DNA of 64,000 nt from Brucella tritici (GTDB lineage: Bacteria > Pseudomonadota > Alphaproteobacteria > Rhizobiales > Rhizobiaceae): the NCBI RefSeq assembly GCF_902825325.1, contig NZ_CADEAR010000011.1, positions 124,001-188,000 of the forward strand. Reading direction: 5' to 3'. The number at the start of each line of letters is the position of its first letter. Positions within the stretch are counted from its first letter, which is position 1. Under the pieces are notes generated by a model. The model made no database searches, was not told the origin of the DNA, and was given only the letters and a program-made list of their open reading frames with translations. A program made the translations under genes and the position numbers. Shown here one piece after another: positions 30,754 to 42,330 of this stretch.

Positions 30754-30779
30754 AAAGCCGAAGTTTGAACTTCGGCTTT
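30754..30779 (-). terminator. Terminator of the MarR gene
   Basis: AAAGCCGAAGTT (30754-30765) and AACTTCGGCTTT (30768-30779) form a perfect 12-base stem; a T-run follows on the minus strand. Confidence 0.9.
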
Positions 30780-30806
30780 GGGTATCGCAGGGACCGTCGA
30801 GCCCGA

Positions 30807-31244
30807 TTAATGGGTCTTGTTCATCGAGTCCGACATTTTGCGAAGCACGTTGAGCGCAATGCTCAGTTCCTCGTCACTCACGCCTTCCAGAAGGTCCTCG
30901 CGAACGTCACCGGCAAGCTTCACGACCTGCTCAGCCAGAATCTTGCCTTCCGCCGTCATCACCACCCGCTTCGCGCGACGGTCGCCCTGAACAGTCTGAC
31001 GTTCAATGAACGACTGCCGCTCCAGACCATCAAGCAGGCGCACCATGGTCGCATTCTCTATTTCCAACGCTTCCGCCAGTTCCTTCTGATAAAGACCTTC
31101 CTGTTCCATCAGGGCTAGCAGAGTGCGCGCCCGGGCCAGCGTCAGACCGCGTTCCTTCACGCGCGCATCAAAAACAGTGCGAAGCCGGCGATTAACTTTC
31201 GCCATGGCATTAATCATTTCAGCCTTGAGATCTGCCGTATCCAT
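30807..31244 (-). CDS. MarR-family transcriptional regulator
   Basis: 145 residues forming one MarR winged helix. LYQKELAEALEIENATMVRLLDGLE is the DNA-recognition region (core ELAEALEIENATMVRLLD) and FIERQTVQGDRRAKRVVMTAEG is the wing (core GDRRAKRVVMT). There is no partner gene on either side, so it may control itself and distant genes. A dyad with ATTAGT and ACTAAT arms at 31261-31274, just before the start, fits self-regulation. AAGGCG precedes the ATG. Confidence 0.9.
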   Translation of the reverse strand: MDTADLKAEMINAMAKVNRRLRTVFDARVKERGLTLARARTLLALMEQEGLYQKELAEALEIENATMVRLLDGLERQSFIERQTVQGDRRAKRVVMTAEGKILAEQVVKLAGDVREDLLEGVSDEELSIALNVLRKMSDSMNKTH

Positions 31245-31260
31245 GCCAATCGCCTTATAT

Positions 31261-31274
31261 ATTAGTAAACTAAT
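31261..31274. promoter_or_regulatory. Candidate MarR operator
   Basis: ATTAGT-AA-ACTAAT, a perfect 6-base dyad with a 2-base centre, 17 bases upstream of the MarR start. MarR dimers bind such short palindromes over their own promoters. Confidence 0.55.
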
Positions 31275-31513
31275 GATTATGAATTTGGATAAATCGCTGG
31301 CGAACTATTTTCAAGCGAACTTCATGAACTCACGCAAGCGTGATGGGATTTGGCGCCGATATGACAGTTCTGCGAACAAATTCACTGCGGAGCGGGTGAT
31401 CTGGAGCATTTCCCGTTGCGATTGAAACATTGGGAATGCTCTATCTTTTTGTTTTTACGCGCATCTTGTTCCAAAAACCGTTTCACACTTTTCGGGATGC
31501 GCTCAAAAAAGAA
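31275..31513. repeat. Gap with dispersed repeat between MarR and atp genes
   Basis: No gene is seen. From about 31404 a repeat-like block begins GGAGCATTTCCCGTTGCGAT and ends CACACTTTTCGGGATGCGCT; inside, GAGCATT and AATGCTC pair. It resembles repeat families A and B elsewhere in the window. Confidence 0.5.
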
Positions 31514-31534
31514 AAAGCGGGCAAAGCCCGCTTT
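31514..31534 (-). terminator. Terminator of the atp operon
   Basis: AAAGCGGGC (31514-31522), loop AAA and GCCCGCTTT (31526-31534); the minus strand continues into a T-rich run. It lies 25 bases past the atpC stop. Confidence 0.9.
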
Positions 31535-31559
31535 CCCAAAAAACGATAGGTGGTGCCGA

Positions 31560-31967
31560 TTAGGCTGGCATGATCGTTCCCTGCAGCGTCATCAGCTGAT
31601 GCAGGAAGATTTCTGCCTTGGTGCGGTGTTCGTTCGACGAAGCATCGTCCAGAGCCTTGCGGGCATGATCGATACGGCGCTGAATATCTGCCGGATCGAT
31701 ATCGTCCACATGGGTCGCCGATTCGGCCAGAACGGTGCAGCCCTGCGGAGTGATATCGGCGAAACCGCCAAAGACTACGTAGGAGTCGGACTTGCCGTCG
31801 GCAAGCTTCACCGAAACGACACCCGGCATGATCGTCGTCATCAGCGGCGAATGACCGGCGAGAGCCGTCAGATAGCCTTCGCTACCCGGAATGACGACTT
31901 CCGTCACCTGCGCGGAAAGCAGGAGCCGTTCAGGCGACACGAGTTCGAATTGGAAAGCTTGAGCCAT
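31560..31967 (-). CDS. atpC: ATP synthase epsilon subunit
   Basis: 135 residues from the ATG at 31967; a GTG three codons earlier is less likely. MAQAFQFELVSPERLLLS opens the N-terminal beta sandwich, with VVIPGSEGYLTALAGHSPL being the family block (core GSEGYLTALAGHSPL), and a C-terminal helical part follows. It is the central-stalk subunit that couples F1 to the c-ring and can inhibit ATP hydrolysis. Last gene of the operon, 117 bases after atpD, with a family A-like repeat (31988-32026) in between. Confidence 0.95.
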   Translation of the reverse strand: MAQAFQFELVSPERLLLSAQVTEVVIPGSEGYLTALAGHSPLMTTIMPGVVSVKLADGKSDSYVVFGGFADITPQGCTVLAESATHVDDIDPADIQRRIDHARKALDDASSNEHRTKAEIFLHQLMTLQGTIMPA

Positions 31968-31987
31968 GGTTCTCACTTGAATTCAAA

Positions 31988-32026
31988 AGCATGAGCCCGA
32001 AAACGACTTCCGGAAAAGATCATGCT
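31988..32026. repeat. Family A-like palindromic repeat between atpD and atpC
   Basis: AGCATGA at 31988 and TCATGCT at 32020 are complementary and enclose GCCCGAAAACGACTTCCGG. The unit lies in the only sizeable gap of the atp operon and could alter mRNA stability there. Confidence 0.55.
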
Positions 32027-32084
32027 TAAACAAAATGATTGGCTTTCACGGCGGGCCTTGCGGCCCACCGGGAAATTCATTTCA

Positions 32085-34536
<2,452 letters not shown>

Positions 34537-34557
34537 CCGTTCATCCCGTCACAAAAT

Positions 34558-36087
34558 TCAAGCGAAAGACTTGGCGAACGCGTCGACCGCTGCCTTGAGC
34601 TTTGCTTTGATGTTGTCGGTGAGCGCCTTTTCGTCGCGAATCGCATCGAGAACATCCTTGTGCTCGGTGCGCAGCGAAGAAAGAAGACCTGCTTCGAACT
34701 TGCCGACCTGGTTGACGGCGATCTTGTCGAGATAGCCATTCACGCCAGCGTAAATCACGGCAACCTGTTCTTCCGTCTTGAGCGGCGAGAACTGCGGCTG
34801 CTTGAGAAGCTCGGTCAGACGTGCGCCACGGTTCAGCAAACGCTGGGTCGAGGCATCGAGATCCGAGCCGAACTGTGCGAAGGCGGCCATTTCACGATAC
34901 TGGGCGAGCTCGCCCTTGATCGAACCGGCAACCTGCTTCATGGCCTTGACCTGCGCCGAAGAACCAACGCGCGAAACCGACAGACCGACGTTAACAGCCG
35001 GACGGATACCCTGATAGAACAGGTTGGTTTCGAGGAAGATCTGGCCGTCGGTGATCGAGATCACGTTGGTCGGAATGAAGGCAGAAACGTCGTTGCCCTG
35101 CGTTTCGATGACCGGCAGAGCCGTCAGCGAGCCAGCGCCGTTTTCGTCGTTGAGCTTTGCAGCGCGTTCGAGAAGACGGGAATGCAGATAGAAAACGTCG
35201 CCCGGATAAGCTTCGCGGCCCGGAGGACGACGGAGCAGAAGCGACATCTGACGGTAAGCGACAGCCTGCTTGGACAGATCGTCGTAGCCGATCAGTGCGT
35301 GCATCGAGTTGTCGCGGAAATATTCGCCCATGGCGCAGCCCGCAAACGGAGCGAGATACTGCATCGGAGCCGGATCGGAAGCGGTAGCCGCAATAACGAT
35401 CGAATATTCCAGAGCGCCGCGTTCTTCGAGAACCTTAACGAACTGGGCAACGGTCGAACGCTTCTGGCCGATAGCAACGTAAACGCAATAAAGCTTTTCG
35501 CTGTCCGGGCCGTTGTCGTGGATCGGCTTCTGGTTCAGGAAGGTGTCGAGAATAATGGCAGTCTTGCCGGTCTGACGGTCACCGATGACCAGCTCGCGCT
35601 GGCCGCGGCCAACCGGGATCAGAGCGTCAACAGCCTTGAGGCCGGTCGACATTGGCTCATGAACCGACTTGCGCGGAATGATGCCCGGTGCCTTCACGTC
35701 GACGCGGCGACGCTCGGTAGCAACGATTGGGCCCTTGCCGTCGATCGGGTTGCCGAGAGCGTCGACAACGCGGCCCAGCAGGCCGGGACCGACTGGAACG
35801 TCAACGATTGCGCCGGTACGCTTGACGATGTCGCCTTCCTTGATGTCACGGTCGGCACCGAAGATAACGACGCCGACATTGTCGCTTTCAAGGTTCAGCG
35901 CCATGCCGCGAATGCCACCAGGGAATTCGACCATTTCACCGGCCTGGACATTGTCCAGACCATAGACGCGGGCGATACCGTCGCCAACGGAAAGAACCTG
36001 ACCGACCTCGGAGACCTCAGCCTCCTTGCCGAAGTTCTTGATTTGCTCTTTCAGGATAGCGGAAATTTCCGCGGCGCGGATGTCCAT
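34558..36087 (-). CDS. atpA: ATP synthase alpha subunit
   Basis: 509 residues. The nucleotide P-loop is [10 protein letters not shown]; the N terminus [20 protein letters not shown] and the segment with [17 protein letters not shown] (alpha/beta signature) are standard. It alternates with beta in the F1 head and carries the non-catalytic sites. Its ATG overlaps the atpH stop by one base (TGATG), so translation is coupled. Confidence 0.97.
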   Translation of the reverse strand: MDIRAAEISAILKEQIKNFGKEAEVSEVGQVLSVGDGIARVYGLDNVQAGEMVEFPGGIRGMALNLESDNVGVVIFGADRDIKEGDIVKRTGAIVDVPVGPGLLGRVVDALGNPIDGKGPIVATERRRVDVKAPGIIPRKSVHEPMSTGLKAVDALIPVGRGQRELVIGDRQTGKTAIILDTFLNQKPIHDNGPDSEKLYCVYVAIGQKRSTVAQFVKVLEERGALEYSIVIAATASDPAPMQYLAPFAGCAMGEYFRDNSMHALIGYDDLSKQAVAYRQMSLLLRRPPGREAYPGDVFYLHSRLLERAAKLNDENGAGSLTALPVIETQGNDVSAFIPTNVISITDGQIFLETNLFYQGIRPAVNVGLSVSRVGSSAQVKAMKQVAGSIKGELAQYREMAAFAQFGSDLDASTQRLLNRGARLTELLKQPQFSPLKTEEQVAVIYAGVNGYLDKIAVNQVGKFEAGLLSSLRTEHKDVLDAIRDEKALTDNIKAKLKAAVDAFAKSFA

Positions 36088-36647
36088 CAGCCGACCTCTT
36101 TCAGTGCAAGCTTGAGAGAAGAAAGTTTAGTGCGAAGGGACGTGTCGATCTGACGCGAACCCATCTTGACGATAAGACCGCCGAGGATCGACGGATCGAC
36201 GGTGACATTGATCGTCACGTCCTTGCCGGCCACGCCCTTCAGCGTTGCCTTCAATTCGTTCTGCTGCGCAGCACTCAGTTCGTGCGCGGAGATGACATCG
36301 GCGGAGACTTCACCGCGATGTTCGGCAGCAATCTTGCGGAAAGCGGCGATGATGCCCGGGAGGGCGAAGAGACGACGGTTCCGCGCGACAACGCGCAGGA
36401 AATTTCCGACCAGACCCTTGATGCCCGCCTTGTCGGCGAGAGCGCCGATGGCGTGAAGCTGATCTTCCGAAGAAAATACCGGACTGGAAATCAGTCGCTT
36501 GAGGTCCTCGCTTCCGCTCAGAAGCGCCTCGAAACGGTCAAGATCTTTTTCCACAGCCGCAACGGATTTCGCGTCGAGTGCGAGCTCGAAAAGAGATCCG
36601 GCGTAACGCTGTGCGACACCTGAAATGAGCGAAGACGTTTCAGCCAC
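36087..36647 (-). CDS. atpH: ATP synthase delta subunit
   Basis: 186 residues from a GTG at 36647, which has GAGCAGG six bases upstream and gives the usual start [20 protein letters not shown]; a TTG two codons earlier is weaker. The C-terminal [21 protein letters not shown] is the family signature (core [13 protein letters not shown]). It links the F1 head to the b stator. First gene of the atpHAGDC operon; the membrane Fo genes are elsewhere, as is usual in alphaproteobacteria. Confidence 0.95.
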   Translation of the reverse strand: MAETSSLISGVAQRYAGSLFELALDAKSVAAVEKDLDRFEALLSGSEDLKRLISSPVFSSEDQLHAIGALADKAGIKGLVGNFLRVVARNRRLFALPGIIAAFRKIAAEHRGEVSADVISAHELSAAQQNELKATLKGVAGKDVTINVTVDPSILGGLIVKMGSRQIDTSLRTKLSSLKLALKEVG

Positions 36648-36938
36648 GAACAACCTGCTCTCTACGTTGAAACCATCCTTTTGGGACCCAATCTTGTTCA
36701 GGACGCCAAACCGATGATTTTATTGAATGTTTCCGGAAAACCACTGACGCGCGAGCACGTCAACACCGAAATGTGATTGCCGTCTAGCATAGACGAACAG
36801 GACTCGCAACACGCGAATCCGGCACTTTTGTGTAAGATTTGCCGCCTTTCGCGGTCAAAAAAGTCGCATCTGCCCCGGCGAGGCGACCTTCCGTTACACA
36901 ACCTGCACGCCTGACGTGCAGAAGGGCACCGTTTCCGA
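36648..36938. other. Promoter gap of the atp operon
   Basis: About 0.29 kb between the membrane-protein gene and atpH. The atp promoter must lie here. CTGCACG and CGTGCAG near 36905-36923 form a small hairpin after the membrane-protein gene. No gene is supported. Confidence 0.5.
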
Positions 36939-37352
36939 TCAGGAAATGAAGCCGAAAGCGTAAAGCAGTGGACCTGCTGCAAGCACGAATTCCACCAGTG
37001 CTGCGAGACTGCCATAGACGCGTCCCCCAGCCGGTCCGCCCTTGCGGCCCGCCGCATCCGACATCATCGAAATGAAGCGTCCGAACAGCGCAAATCCCCA
37101 TACGGAGCCCAGCACCACCCAGAGGAACGGCTGTGCGAAAATAAGGCACCCGAGCCCCACGCCGAGATAAGGTCCGGCGAGCGTCGCACGGACGGAACCG
37201 TAACCTTCGGGACGGCCGTTGATCGGCTGGAGCCGCAGCAGCTTCAACGTTATGCCGGGCGCAAAAAGCATGACAAGACCGGCCAATGCCGTGATGGCGG
37301 CAGAGCCCCAGGCAAGCCATTCTCCGGTCGTGGCAGGAAGATAGAATTCCAT
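36939..37352 (-). CDS. Small integral membrane protein (DUF4345-like)
   Basis: 137 residues from the ATG at 37352, after GAGGG; a longer frame runs to 37397 across part of a repeat. Four hydrophobic spans are visible, such as WGSAAITALAGLVMLF, YLGVGLGCLIFAQPF, WVVLGSVWGFALF and AALVEFVLAAGPLLYA. It resembles the DUF4345 group of small membrane proteins; this is a weak family match by eye. The function is unknown. It is upstream of the atp operon but separated by the atp promoter region. Confidence 0.7.
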   Translation of the reverse strand: MEFYLPATTGEWLAWGSAAITALAGLVMLFAPGITLKLLRLQPINGRPEGYGSVRATLAGPYLGVGLGCLIFAQPFLWVVLGSVWGFALFGRFISMMSDAAGRKGGPAGGRVYGSLAALVEFVLAAGPLLYAFGFIS

Positions 37353-37384
37353 CGCAATTACCCTCGTCGTTTCTTGCCGTATAA

Positions 37385-37429
37385 GCATGTCTCCCAAAAG
37401 TGGGAACCGGTTTTGGGATCAAGACATGC
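37385..37429. repeat. Palindromic repeat, family A
   Basis: GCATGTCT and AGACATGC at the ends and CCCAAAA/TTTTGGG inside enclose GTGGGAACCGG. It is a copy of the unit at 13106 and 57144 and lies just upstream of the small membrane-protein gene. Confidence 0.75.
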
Positions 37430-37543
37430 GGAGAGATAATCCGATAGAACATTTCCCACAATCAAACCGAACTGGAAATCTGTAGCGGAATTTCCGTCGA
37501 TCTTCCACGCCTTTGGCTGTCAAAGGGCCTGTTAAAGGGCATG

Positions 37544-39766
37544 TCAAAGGAAGCTTTGCGGATCGATATCCACCTGCACTCTTATCGAGCCTTTTTCCTT
37601 CGGCCCGTTGGCAAGCAAGACGCGAATAAATCCTTGAATATCCGCGCGTTTTGTTCCGTGCACGAGAATGCGGAAACGATGGCGTCCCCGTACCAGCGCA
37701 AGCGGCGCCTCGGCAGGCCCGAGCACGGAAATCTCCGGGGATGAAGGGGCTGCACGACGAAGCGCGCGCGCATGATTTTCGGCATCGGGCCGGTTGTCGG
37801 CTGAAATAATCAGCGCGGCAAGCCGTCCGAAAGGCGGCAAAGCGCTGCGTTCGCGCTCGTCGATCTCGCGGGCATAGAATGCGTCCGCATCGCCGCTGAC
37901 GATTGCCCGCATCACCGGGTGATCCGGCTGGTAGGTCTGGATGAGGCCGAGGCTCTTGCGACCGGTTCGGCCGGCACGTCCCGTCACCTGATTGAGCAAC
38001 TGGAAAGTGCGTTCAGCCGCGCGCGGATCGCCATTGGCAAGCCCCAGATCGGCATCCACGACGCCCACCAATGTCATGTTGGGAAAGTTGTGCCCCTTGG
38101 CAACAAGCTGCGTGCCGATGACGATATCCGCCTCGCCCTTTGCGATAGCGTCGAGTTCCAGCCGCAATCGCTTCACGCCGCCTGCCATATCAGACGAAAG
38201 AACTATGATTCGTGCTTCGCTGAAAGTCGCCGCCACTTCTTCTGCAATGCGCTCCACACCGGGCCCGCAGGCAACCAGATGATCCAGCGTACCACATTCG
38301 GGACAAGCCTCCGGCACCGGCTCATGATAGCCGCACTGGTGGCACATGAGCTGACCGCGAAAACGATGTTCCACCAACCAGCTCGAACATTGTGGGCACT
38401 GGAAGCGATGACCGCAAACCCGGCATAGCGTCAAAGGCGCATAACCGCGTCGATTGAGGAACAAAAGCGCCTGCTCGCCGCGTTCCACCGTCTTGCCGAC
38501 AGCTTCGGTCAGTGCGGGCGACAGAAACCGGCCAGGCGGCGGCGGCGAACGCCGCATATCGATGGTCTTCAGATCGGGCAACGCCGCTTCCGCATAGCGA
38601 CCGTAGAGCTTGATTCGCTTGTAGCGTCCCTGCTCGGCATTAACCTGACTTTCGATGGATGGCGTGGCCGATGCCAGCACCACCGGGAAACCGCTGATAT
38701 GGCCGCGCACCACCGCCATGTCGCGCGCATTGTAGAAGACCCGGTCTTCCTGTTTGTAAGCCGGGTCATGTTCTTCATCGACGACGATCAGCCCCAGTTC
38801 CTTGAAGGGCAGAAAAAGCGCCGACCGCGCACCTGCCACAACCCGCACCGTGCCCTCCGCAATCTGCCGCCAGACACGTTCGCGGGTGCGGGGAGCAAGG
38901 TCGGAATGCCATTCGGCAGGCTTGGCCCCAAAACGATCATGAAACCGGTCGAGAAACTGTTGTGTCAGCGCGATCTCAGGCAGGAGAATCAGCACCTGCC
39001 TGCCTTGCTCAATCGCCTTGGCAACGGCTTCGAAATAAACCTCGGTCTTGCCCGATCCGGTCACGCCGTCGAGCAGCGAAACCGAAAAACAGCCGGCTTC
39101 CACGGCTTCCGACAGCATTTCAGCCGCCGCCTGCTGGTCTTCTGAAAGCGTGGCCCGCGCATAGTCGATATCAGGTTTTGCCACCACGGCTGGCGGCGGC
39201 AGCATGACTTCTTCAAAAATGCCTTGTGCCTTCAACCCGTCCACGACCGTCATGGAGACACCCGCCGCATGGGCAAGGCCGGATCTGGTCCATGCAAGCC
39301 CGTCTCGGGCAAGCTCCATCACCCGCGCCCGCGCCTCGGTCATGCGCTCCGGCTCGCCGCCAGAATATCGAAGCCCCGGCACTGATGGCTCGGGATCGAA
39401 TGCGGCAGGCACACGCAGGACCATACGCGCCACCATACCGGGTGGTGAAAGCGTGTAGTCCGCAGCCCAGCGCATGAAGCGCAGCATGTCGCCCCCCACC
39501 GGCGGGCAGTCGAAAACTTCGGAAATCTCCCGCAGTTTTCTGGCATCAACGGCATCGGTCTCGCCCTCGCAGACGATCCCTGCCACCTCACGAGGTCCAA
39601 GCGGCACGCGCACGATCGATCCGGGCTGGACGTTCATCCCTTCCGGAACCATATATGAATAAGGCCGCTCTGCGGGCATGGGCACGAGCACGGGAACGAC
39701 CCGTGGTGCGAGTTCCGGAAACAGACCAGAAATGGGGTTTGCAATATCGTGCGAATCTTTCGACAT
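37544..39766 (-). CDS. priA: Primosomal helicase PriA
   Basis: 740 residues. The helicase restarts collapsed replication forks by loading DnaB away from oriC. Walker A is in DGVTGSGKTEVYFEA, Walker B is DEEHD, and motif VI is QVTGRAGRTG. Eight Zn-binding cysteines lie between the two RecA lobes (CRVCGHRFQCPQCSSWL, then CHQCGYHEPVPEACPECG). The N-terminal 3'-end-binding domain spans roughly residues 20-120. It stands alone and is divergent from the aldolase gene at 39876. Confidence 0.96.
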   Translation of the reverse strand: MSKDSHDIANPISGLFPELAPRVVPVLVPMPAERPYSYMVPEGMNVQPGSIVRVPLGPREVAGIVCEGETDAVDARKLREISEVFDCPPVGGDMLRFMRWAADYTLSPPGMVARMVLRVPAAFDPEPSVPGLRYSGGEPERMTEARARVMELARDGLAWTRSGLAHAAGVSMTVVDGLKAQGIFEEVMLPPPAVVAKPDIDYARATLSEDQQAAAEMLSEAVEAGCFSVSLLDGVTGSGKTEVYFEAVAKAIEQGRQVLILLPEIALTQQFLDRFHDRFGAKPAEWHSDLAPRTRERVWRQIAEGTVRVVAGARSALFLPFKELGLIVVDEEHDPAYKQEDRVFYNARDMAVVRGHISGFPVVLASATPSIESQVNAEQGRYKRIKLYGRYAEAALPDLKTIDMRRSPPPPGRFLSPALTEAVGKTVERGEQALLFLNRRGYAPLTLCRVCGHRFQCPQCSSWLVEHRFRGQLMCHQCGYHEPVPEACPECGTLDHLVACGPGVERIAEEVAATFSEARIIVLSSDMAGGVKRLRLELDAIAKGEADIVIGTQLVAKGHNFPNMTLVGVVDADLGLANGDPRAAERTFQLLNQVTGRAGRTGRKSLGLIQTYQPDHPVMRAIVSGDADAFYAREIDERERSALPPFGRLAALIISADNRPDAENHARALRRAAPSSPEISVLGPAEAPLALVRGRHRFRILVHGTKRADIQGFIRVLLANGPKEKGSIRVQVDIDPQSFL

Positions 39767-39875
39767 GATCGCGTGACCTTGGCGCGGCTTTGCGCTAAAG
39801 AAAAGCCACCTTCCGGGAATTAAATGGTTTTAAATTCCTCAAATCCACCCGCGCTCATTATGGAGGAACGCTGTT

Positions 39876-40529
39876 ATGAAGTTTTTCGTGGACACTGCGG
39901 ACGTCAAGGAAATCCGCGAGCTCAATGACCTTGGGCTGGTCGATGGCGTGACCACCAACCCGTCCCTCATCCTGAAGTCGGGTCGTGACATTATCGAAGT
40001 GACCAAGGAAATCTGCAACATCGTCAAGGGCCCGGTTTCTGCCGAGGTTGCCGCGACGGAATATGAGCAGATGATGAAGGAAGCTGCCGTCATCTCCAAG
40101 ATCGCTGACAATATCTGCATCAAGCTGCCTGTAACCCTTGACGGACTGAAAGCCTGTAAGGCTCTGTCGTCTGACGGCCACAAGGTCAACATGACGCTCT
40201 GCTTCTCGGCCAATCAGGCGCTTCTGGCAGCCAAGGCCGGCGCGACCTTCATTTCGCCGTTCATTGGCCGTCTCGACGATACCGGCATCAACGGTATGGA
40301 GTTGATTGCCGAAATCCGCACGATTTACGACAATTATGATTTCCGCACCGAAATTCTTGCCGCTTCGGTTCGCACCGTCAATCACGTCAAGGAAGCAGCA
40401 CTCATCGGCGCCGATGTCGTGACCGCACCTCCGGCAACGCTCAAGGCACTGGTCAAGCATCCGCTGACCGACAAGGGCCTCGAAACCTTCCTCGCTGATT
40501 GGGCGAAAACCGGTCAGAAGATCGCCTGA
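39876..40529 (+). CDS. fsa: Fructose-6-phosphate aldolase / transaldolase-like protein
   Basis: 217 residues, the short TalC/FSA type. [20 protein letters not shown] and [14 protein letters not shown] open the barrel; the Schiff-base Lys is Lys83 in ICIKLPVT. The family either transfers dihydroxyacetone units in the pentose phosphate pathway or cleaves fructose 6-phosphate; sequence alone does not settle this. GGAGGA lies eight bases before the ATG. It has its own terminator and no operon partner. Confidence 0.92.
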   Translation: MKFFVDTADVKEIRELNDLGLVDGVTTNPSLILKSGRDIIEVTKEICNIVKGPVSAEVAATEYEQMMKEAAVISKIADNICIKLPVTLDGLKACKALSSDGHKVNMTLCFSANQALLAAKAGATFISPFIGRLDDTGINGMELIAEIRTIYDNYDFRTEILAASVRTVNHVKEAALIGADVVTAPPATLKALVKHPLTDKGLETFLADWAKTGQKIA

Positions 40530-40552
40530 TCGGCGACCTTGCCAGACGAATG

Positions 40553-40580
40553 AAAGGCGGGCTATTGGCTCGCCTTTTTT
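40553..40580 (+). terminator. Terminator of the aldolase gene
   Basis: AAAGGCGGGC (40553-40562) and GCTCGCCTTT (40568-40577) with one mismatch, loop TATTG, then a T-run to 40581. Confidence 0.85.
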
Positions 40581-41674
40581 TATTCCAGCACCGTTTCCCC
40601 GTCCTGCTTGCTCACCCGGATCGGTCGTGCGCCGCAGTGCTCGGTAATCGCGCTGGCAAGGGCGGCTGAATGGGTCACCACCCATATCTGGCTGCGTTCG
40701 GATGCCTGCGCGATCATTCGGGCAAGTGACGGGATCATATCGGGATGCAGGCTTGCCTCCGGCTCGTTGAGCGCGATCAGTGGCGGCAGGCGATAGGAGA
40801 GCAGCGCACCCGCCAGAGCCAGCAGGCGAATCTGTCCGTCGGACAATTCTCCGGGGCGAAATGTCCGCGGCGGGAAAGCCGGAAAGTTCAAACCGAAAGT
40901 CGCCGTTTCGTCCGGATAGGGAATAACCAGCTTGGCGCCTTCCAGCGCGTCGGCAACCAGACGATCGAGATCGACCGTATCCTGCCGGATATGCGCCAGC
41001 GTCGCAAAGACCGAGGCAAGATTGCCGCCGTCCTCGTCCAGCATCGCAGCAGTTGCGGCTATGGACGGCTGGCGTACCGGCGCATCACGGTCGCTTCGAA
41101 AACCATGGTAAAAGCGCCAGCCACGTATCTGCGCAGAAAGATCGCCTATCTCTGGATAATGGCCGGATTGCCCAAGCACTGCCAGCCCGCTTTCCGAAGT
41201 CAGCAGGCGCGCCGGGTGCTCCATGCGCCGCCCTTCCCCGTCCCGCGCGAAAGCCGCAGGTCCGCGCCGGCCCATCAGATCGACGGGGCGACGGCCCGTA
41301 TCGAGATTGAGCTGTTCTTCCTTGATCTGCGGCTCGAAGGGAAAGGCGCCGGAAACCGGCGGCGGCAGACCTGCCTCGACACGATAGGAAAGACGCGAGG
41401 CCAGTCGCTCGTCTTCAAAAACCGCTTCCAGAATGATACGCGCCGTTTCGTGCTTGCGGCGATTGCCGCTCCACATGGCCGATTGCATCCCGCCTTCGCG
41501 CACCACTTCTGTCGAAAGATTGCCCTCGGCAGCGGCCTTCACCAGTTGCAGCGCCCGATAGAGGTTGGATTTTCCAGCACCGTTCTCGCCGACAAAAACC
41601 GTCACCTGCCCGAGGTCGAACCGCACGGAACGCAGCGAGCGATAGCCTTTGGCTGTAAACGAAACGAGACGCAT
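40580..41674 (-). CDS. Orphan AAA ATPase (RecF/OLD-like, no TOPRIM)
   Basis: 364 residues from the ATG at 41674, which follows GAGGG. RLVSFTAKGYRSLRSVRFDL and Walker A VGENGAGKSNLYRAL are at the N terminus, the ABC-type signature is in GELSDGQIRLLALAGAL, Walker B is PPLIALNEPEASLHPDMIP (core IALNEPEASLHP), and the switch His is WVVTHSAALA. The ABC-like head is thus complete but there is no TOPRIM nuclease and no helicase or toxin partner. It is convergent with the aldolase and upstream of nothing related. Function unknown; DNA repair or maintenance is a guess. Confidence 0.85.
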   Translation of the reverse strand: MRLVSFTAKGYRSLRSVRFDLGQVTVFVGENGAGKSNLYRALQLVKAAAEGNLSTEVVREGGMQSAMWSGNRRKHETARIILEAVFEDERLASRLSYRVEAGLPPPVSGAFPFEPQIKEEQLNLDTGRRPVDLMGRRGPAAFARDGEGRRMEHPARLLTSESGLAVLGQSGHYPEIGDLSAQIRGWRFYHGFRSDRDAPVRQPSIAATAAMLDEDGGNLASVFATLAHIRQDTVDLDRLVADALEGAKLVIPYPDETATFGLNFPAFPPRTFRPGELSDGQIRLLALAGALLSYRLPPLIALNEPEASLHPDMIPSLARMIAQASERSQIWVVTHSAALASAITEHCGARPIRVSKQDGETVLE

Positions 41675-41748
41675 GATCCCTCTGGTACAAAGACAAAAGG
41701 CGGCACGAACCCGCACCGCCTTTTGGAACAATCGGCATCAAGCCGAAA

Positions 41749-42330
41749 TCAGAGCTTTGACATTTTCATCGCCAGAGCGAGGAATATCTGTTCGGCCAGT
41801 TCTTCCGCCGCACGCTTGCGCGCATCGCGTTCGGCACGCAGATTTGCGAATTCCTGACGCGGACGGTCAAAGGAAGCGCCAACCGTGCGGGTACCAGTGG
41901 CAAGCGGCTTGCCATCCTTGTCACGCAACACGAAATTCGACGTTGCCTTGACGATACCGGACGATGGACGGCCCGTACGGTCGGTCTGATCGCCAATATC
42001 GACGCTTACGGCCGCAAGCGTATAGCTGCTCAGACCGAGACCGAGCCGATAGGTCGGGTTGGCCGGCTCACCGGCACCGCCGCCGAGCAGGAAGATCAGG
42101 CGATTGCGGACCTGCTGCTGAAACACATCGCCAGCCGGATCGATGGCCACCGAAGCAAGCTTGGTGCGCATGTCCGGTGTCACGCTGCCGCCTATGGTTC
42201 CACCGGCACCACCGCCGGAGGAATAAAGCGGCTGCACGGTGCATCCAGCCATCAGCACCGCAGCTCCGAGCGCGAAAAACGCAACGCGGAAGGCTTTGAT
42301 TGCAGAGAAAAAGCGGTCAGGCAACGACAT
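41749..42330 (-). CDS. lptE: LPS-assembly lipoprotein LptE
   Basis: 193 residues from the ATG at 42330. A lipoprotein signal ends in the lipobox LMAGC near residue 30, so the protein is lipid-anchored, probably to the outer membrane. The rest matches the alphaproteobacterial LptE group ([27 protein letters not shown]). LptE plugs the LptD barrel that inserts LPS. The first 14 bases overlap the end of leuS, a conserved leuS-lptE arrangement that couples their expression; AAAGGA lies inside leuS. Confidence 0.88.
   Translation of the reverse strand: MSLPDRFFSAIKAFRVAFFALGAAVLMAGCTVQPLYSSGGGAGGTIGGSVTPDMRTKLASVAIDPAGDVFQQQVRNRLIFLLGGGAGEPANPTYRLGLGLSSYTLAAVSVDIGDQTDRTGRPSSGIVKATSNFVLRDKDGKPLATGTRTVGASFDRPRQEFANLRAERDARKRAAEELAEQIFLALAMKMSKL

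Noticed and set aside
36698..37057. 119-codon minus-strand frame upstream of atpH
   Set aside because: It overlaps the small membrane-protein gene in another frame, has many Arg/Cys/Ser codons and no start signal.
40580..41674. Anti-phage defence ATPase (OLD or Gabija type)
   Set aside because: No TOPRIM nuclease domain, no UvrD-like partner and a housekeeping neighbourhood; kept only as an orphan ATPase.
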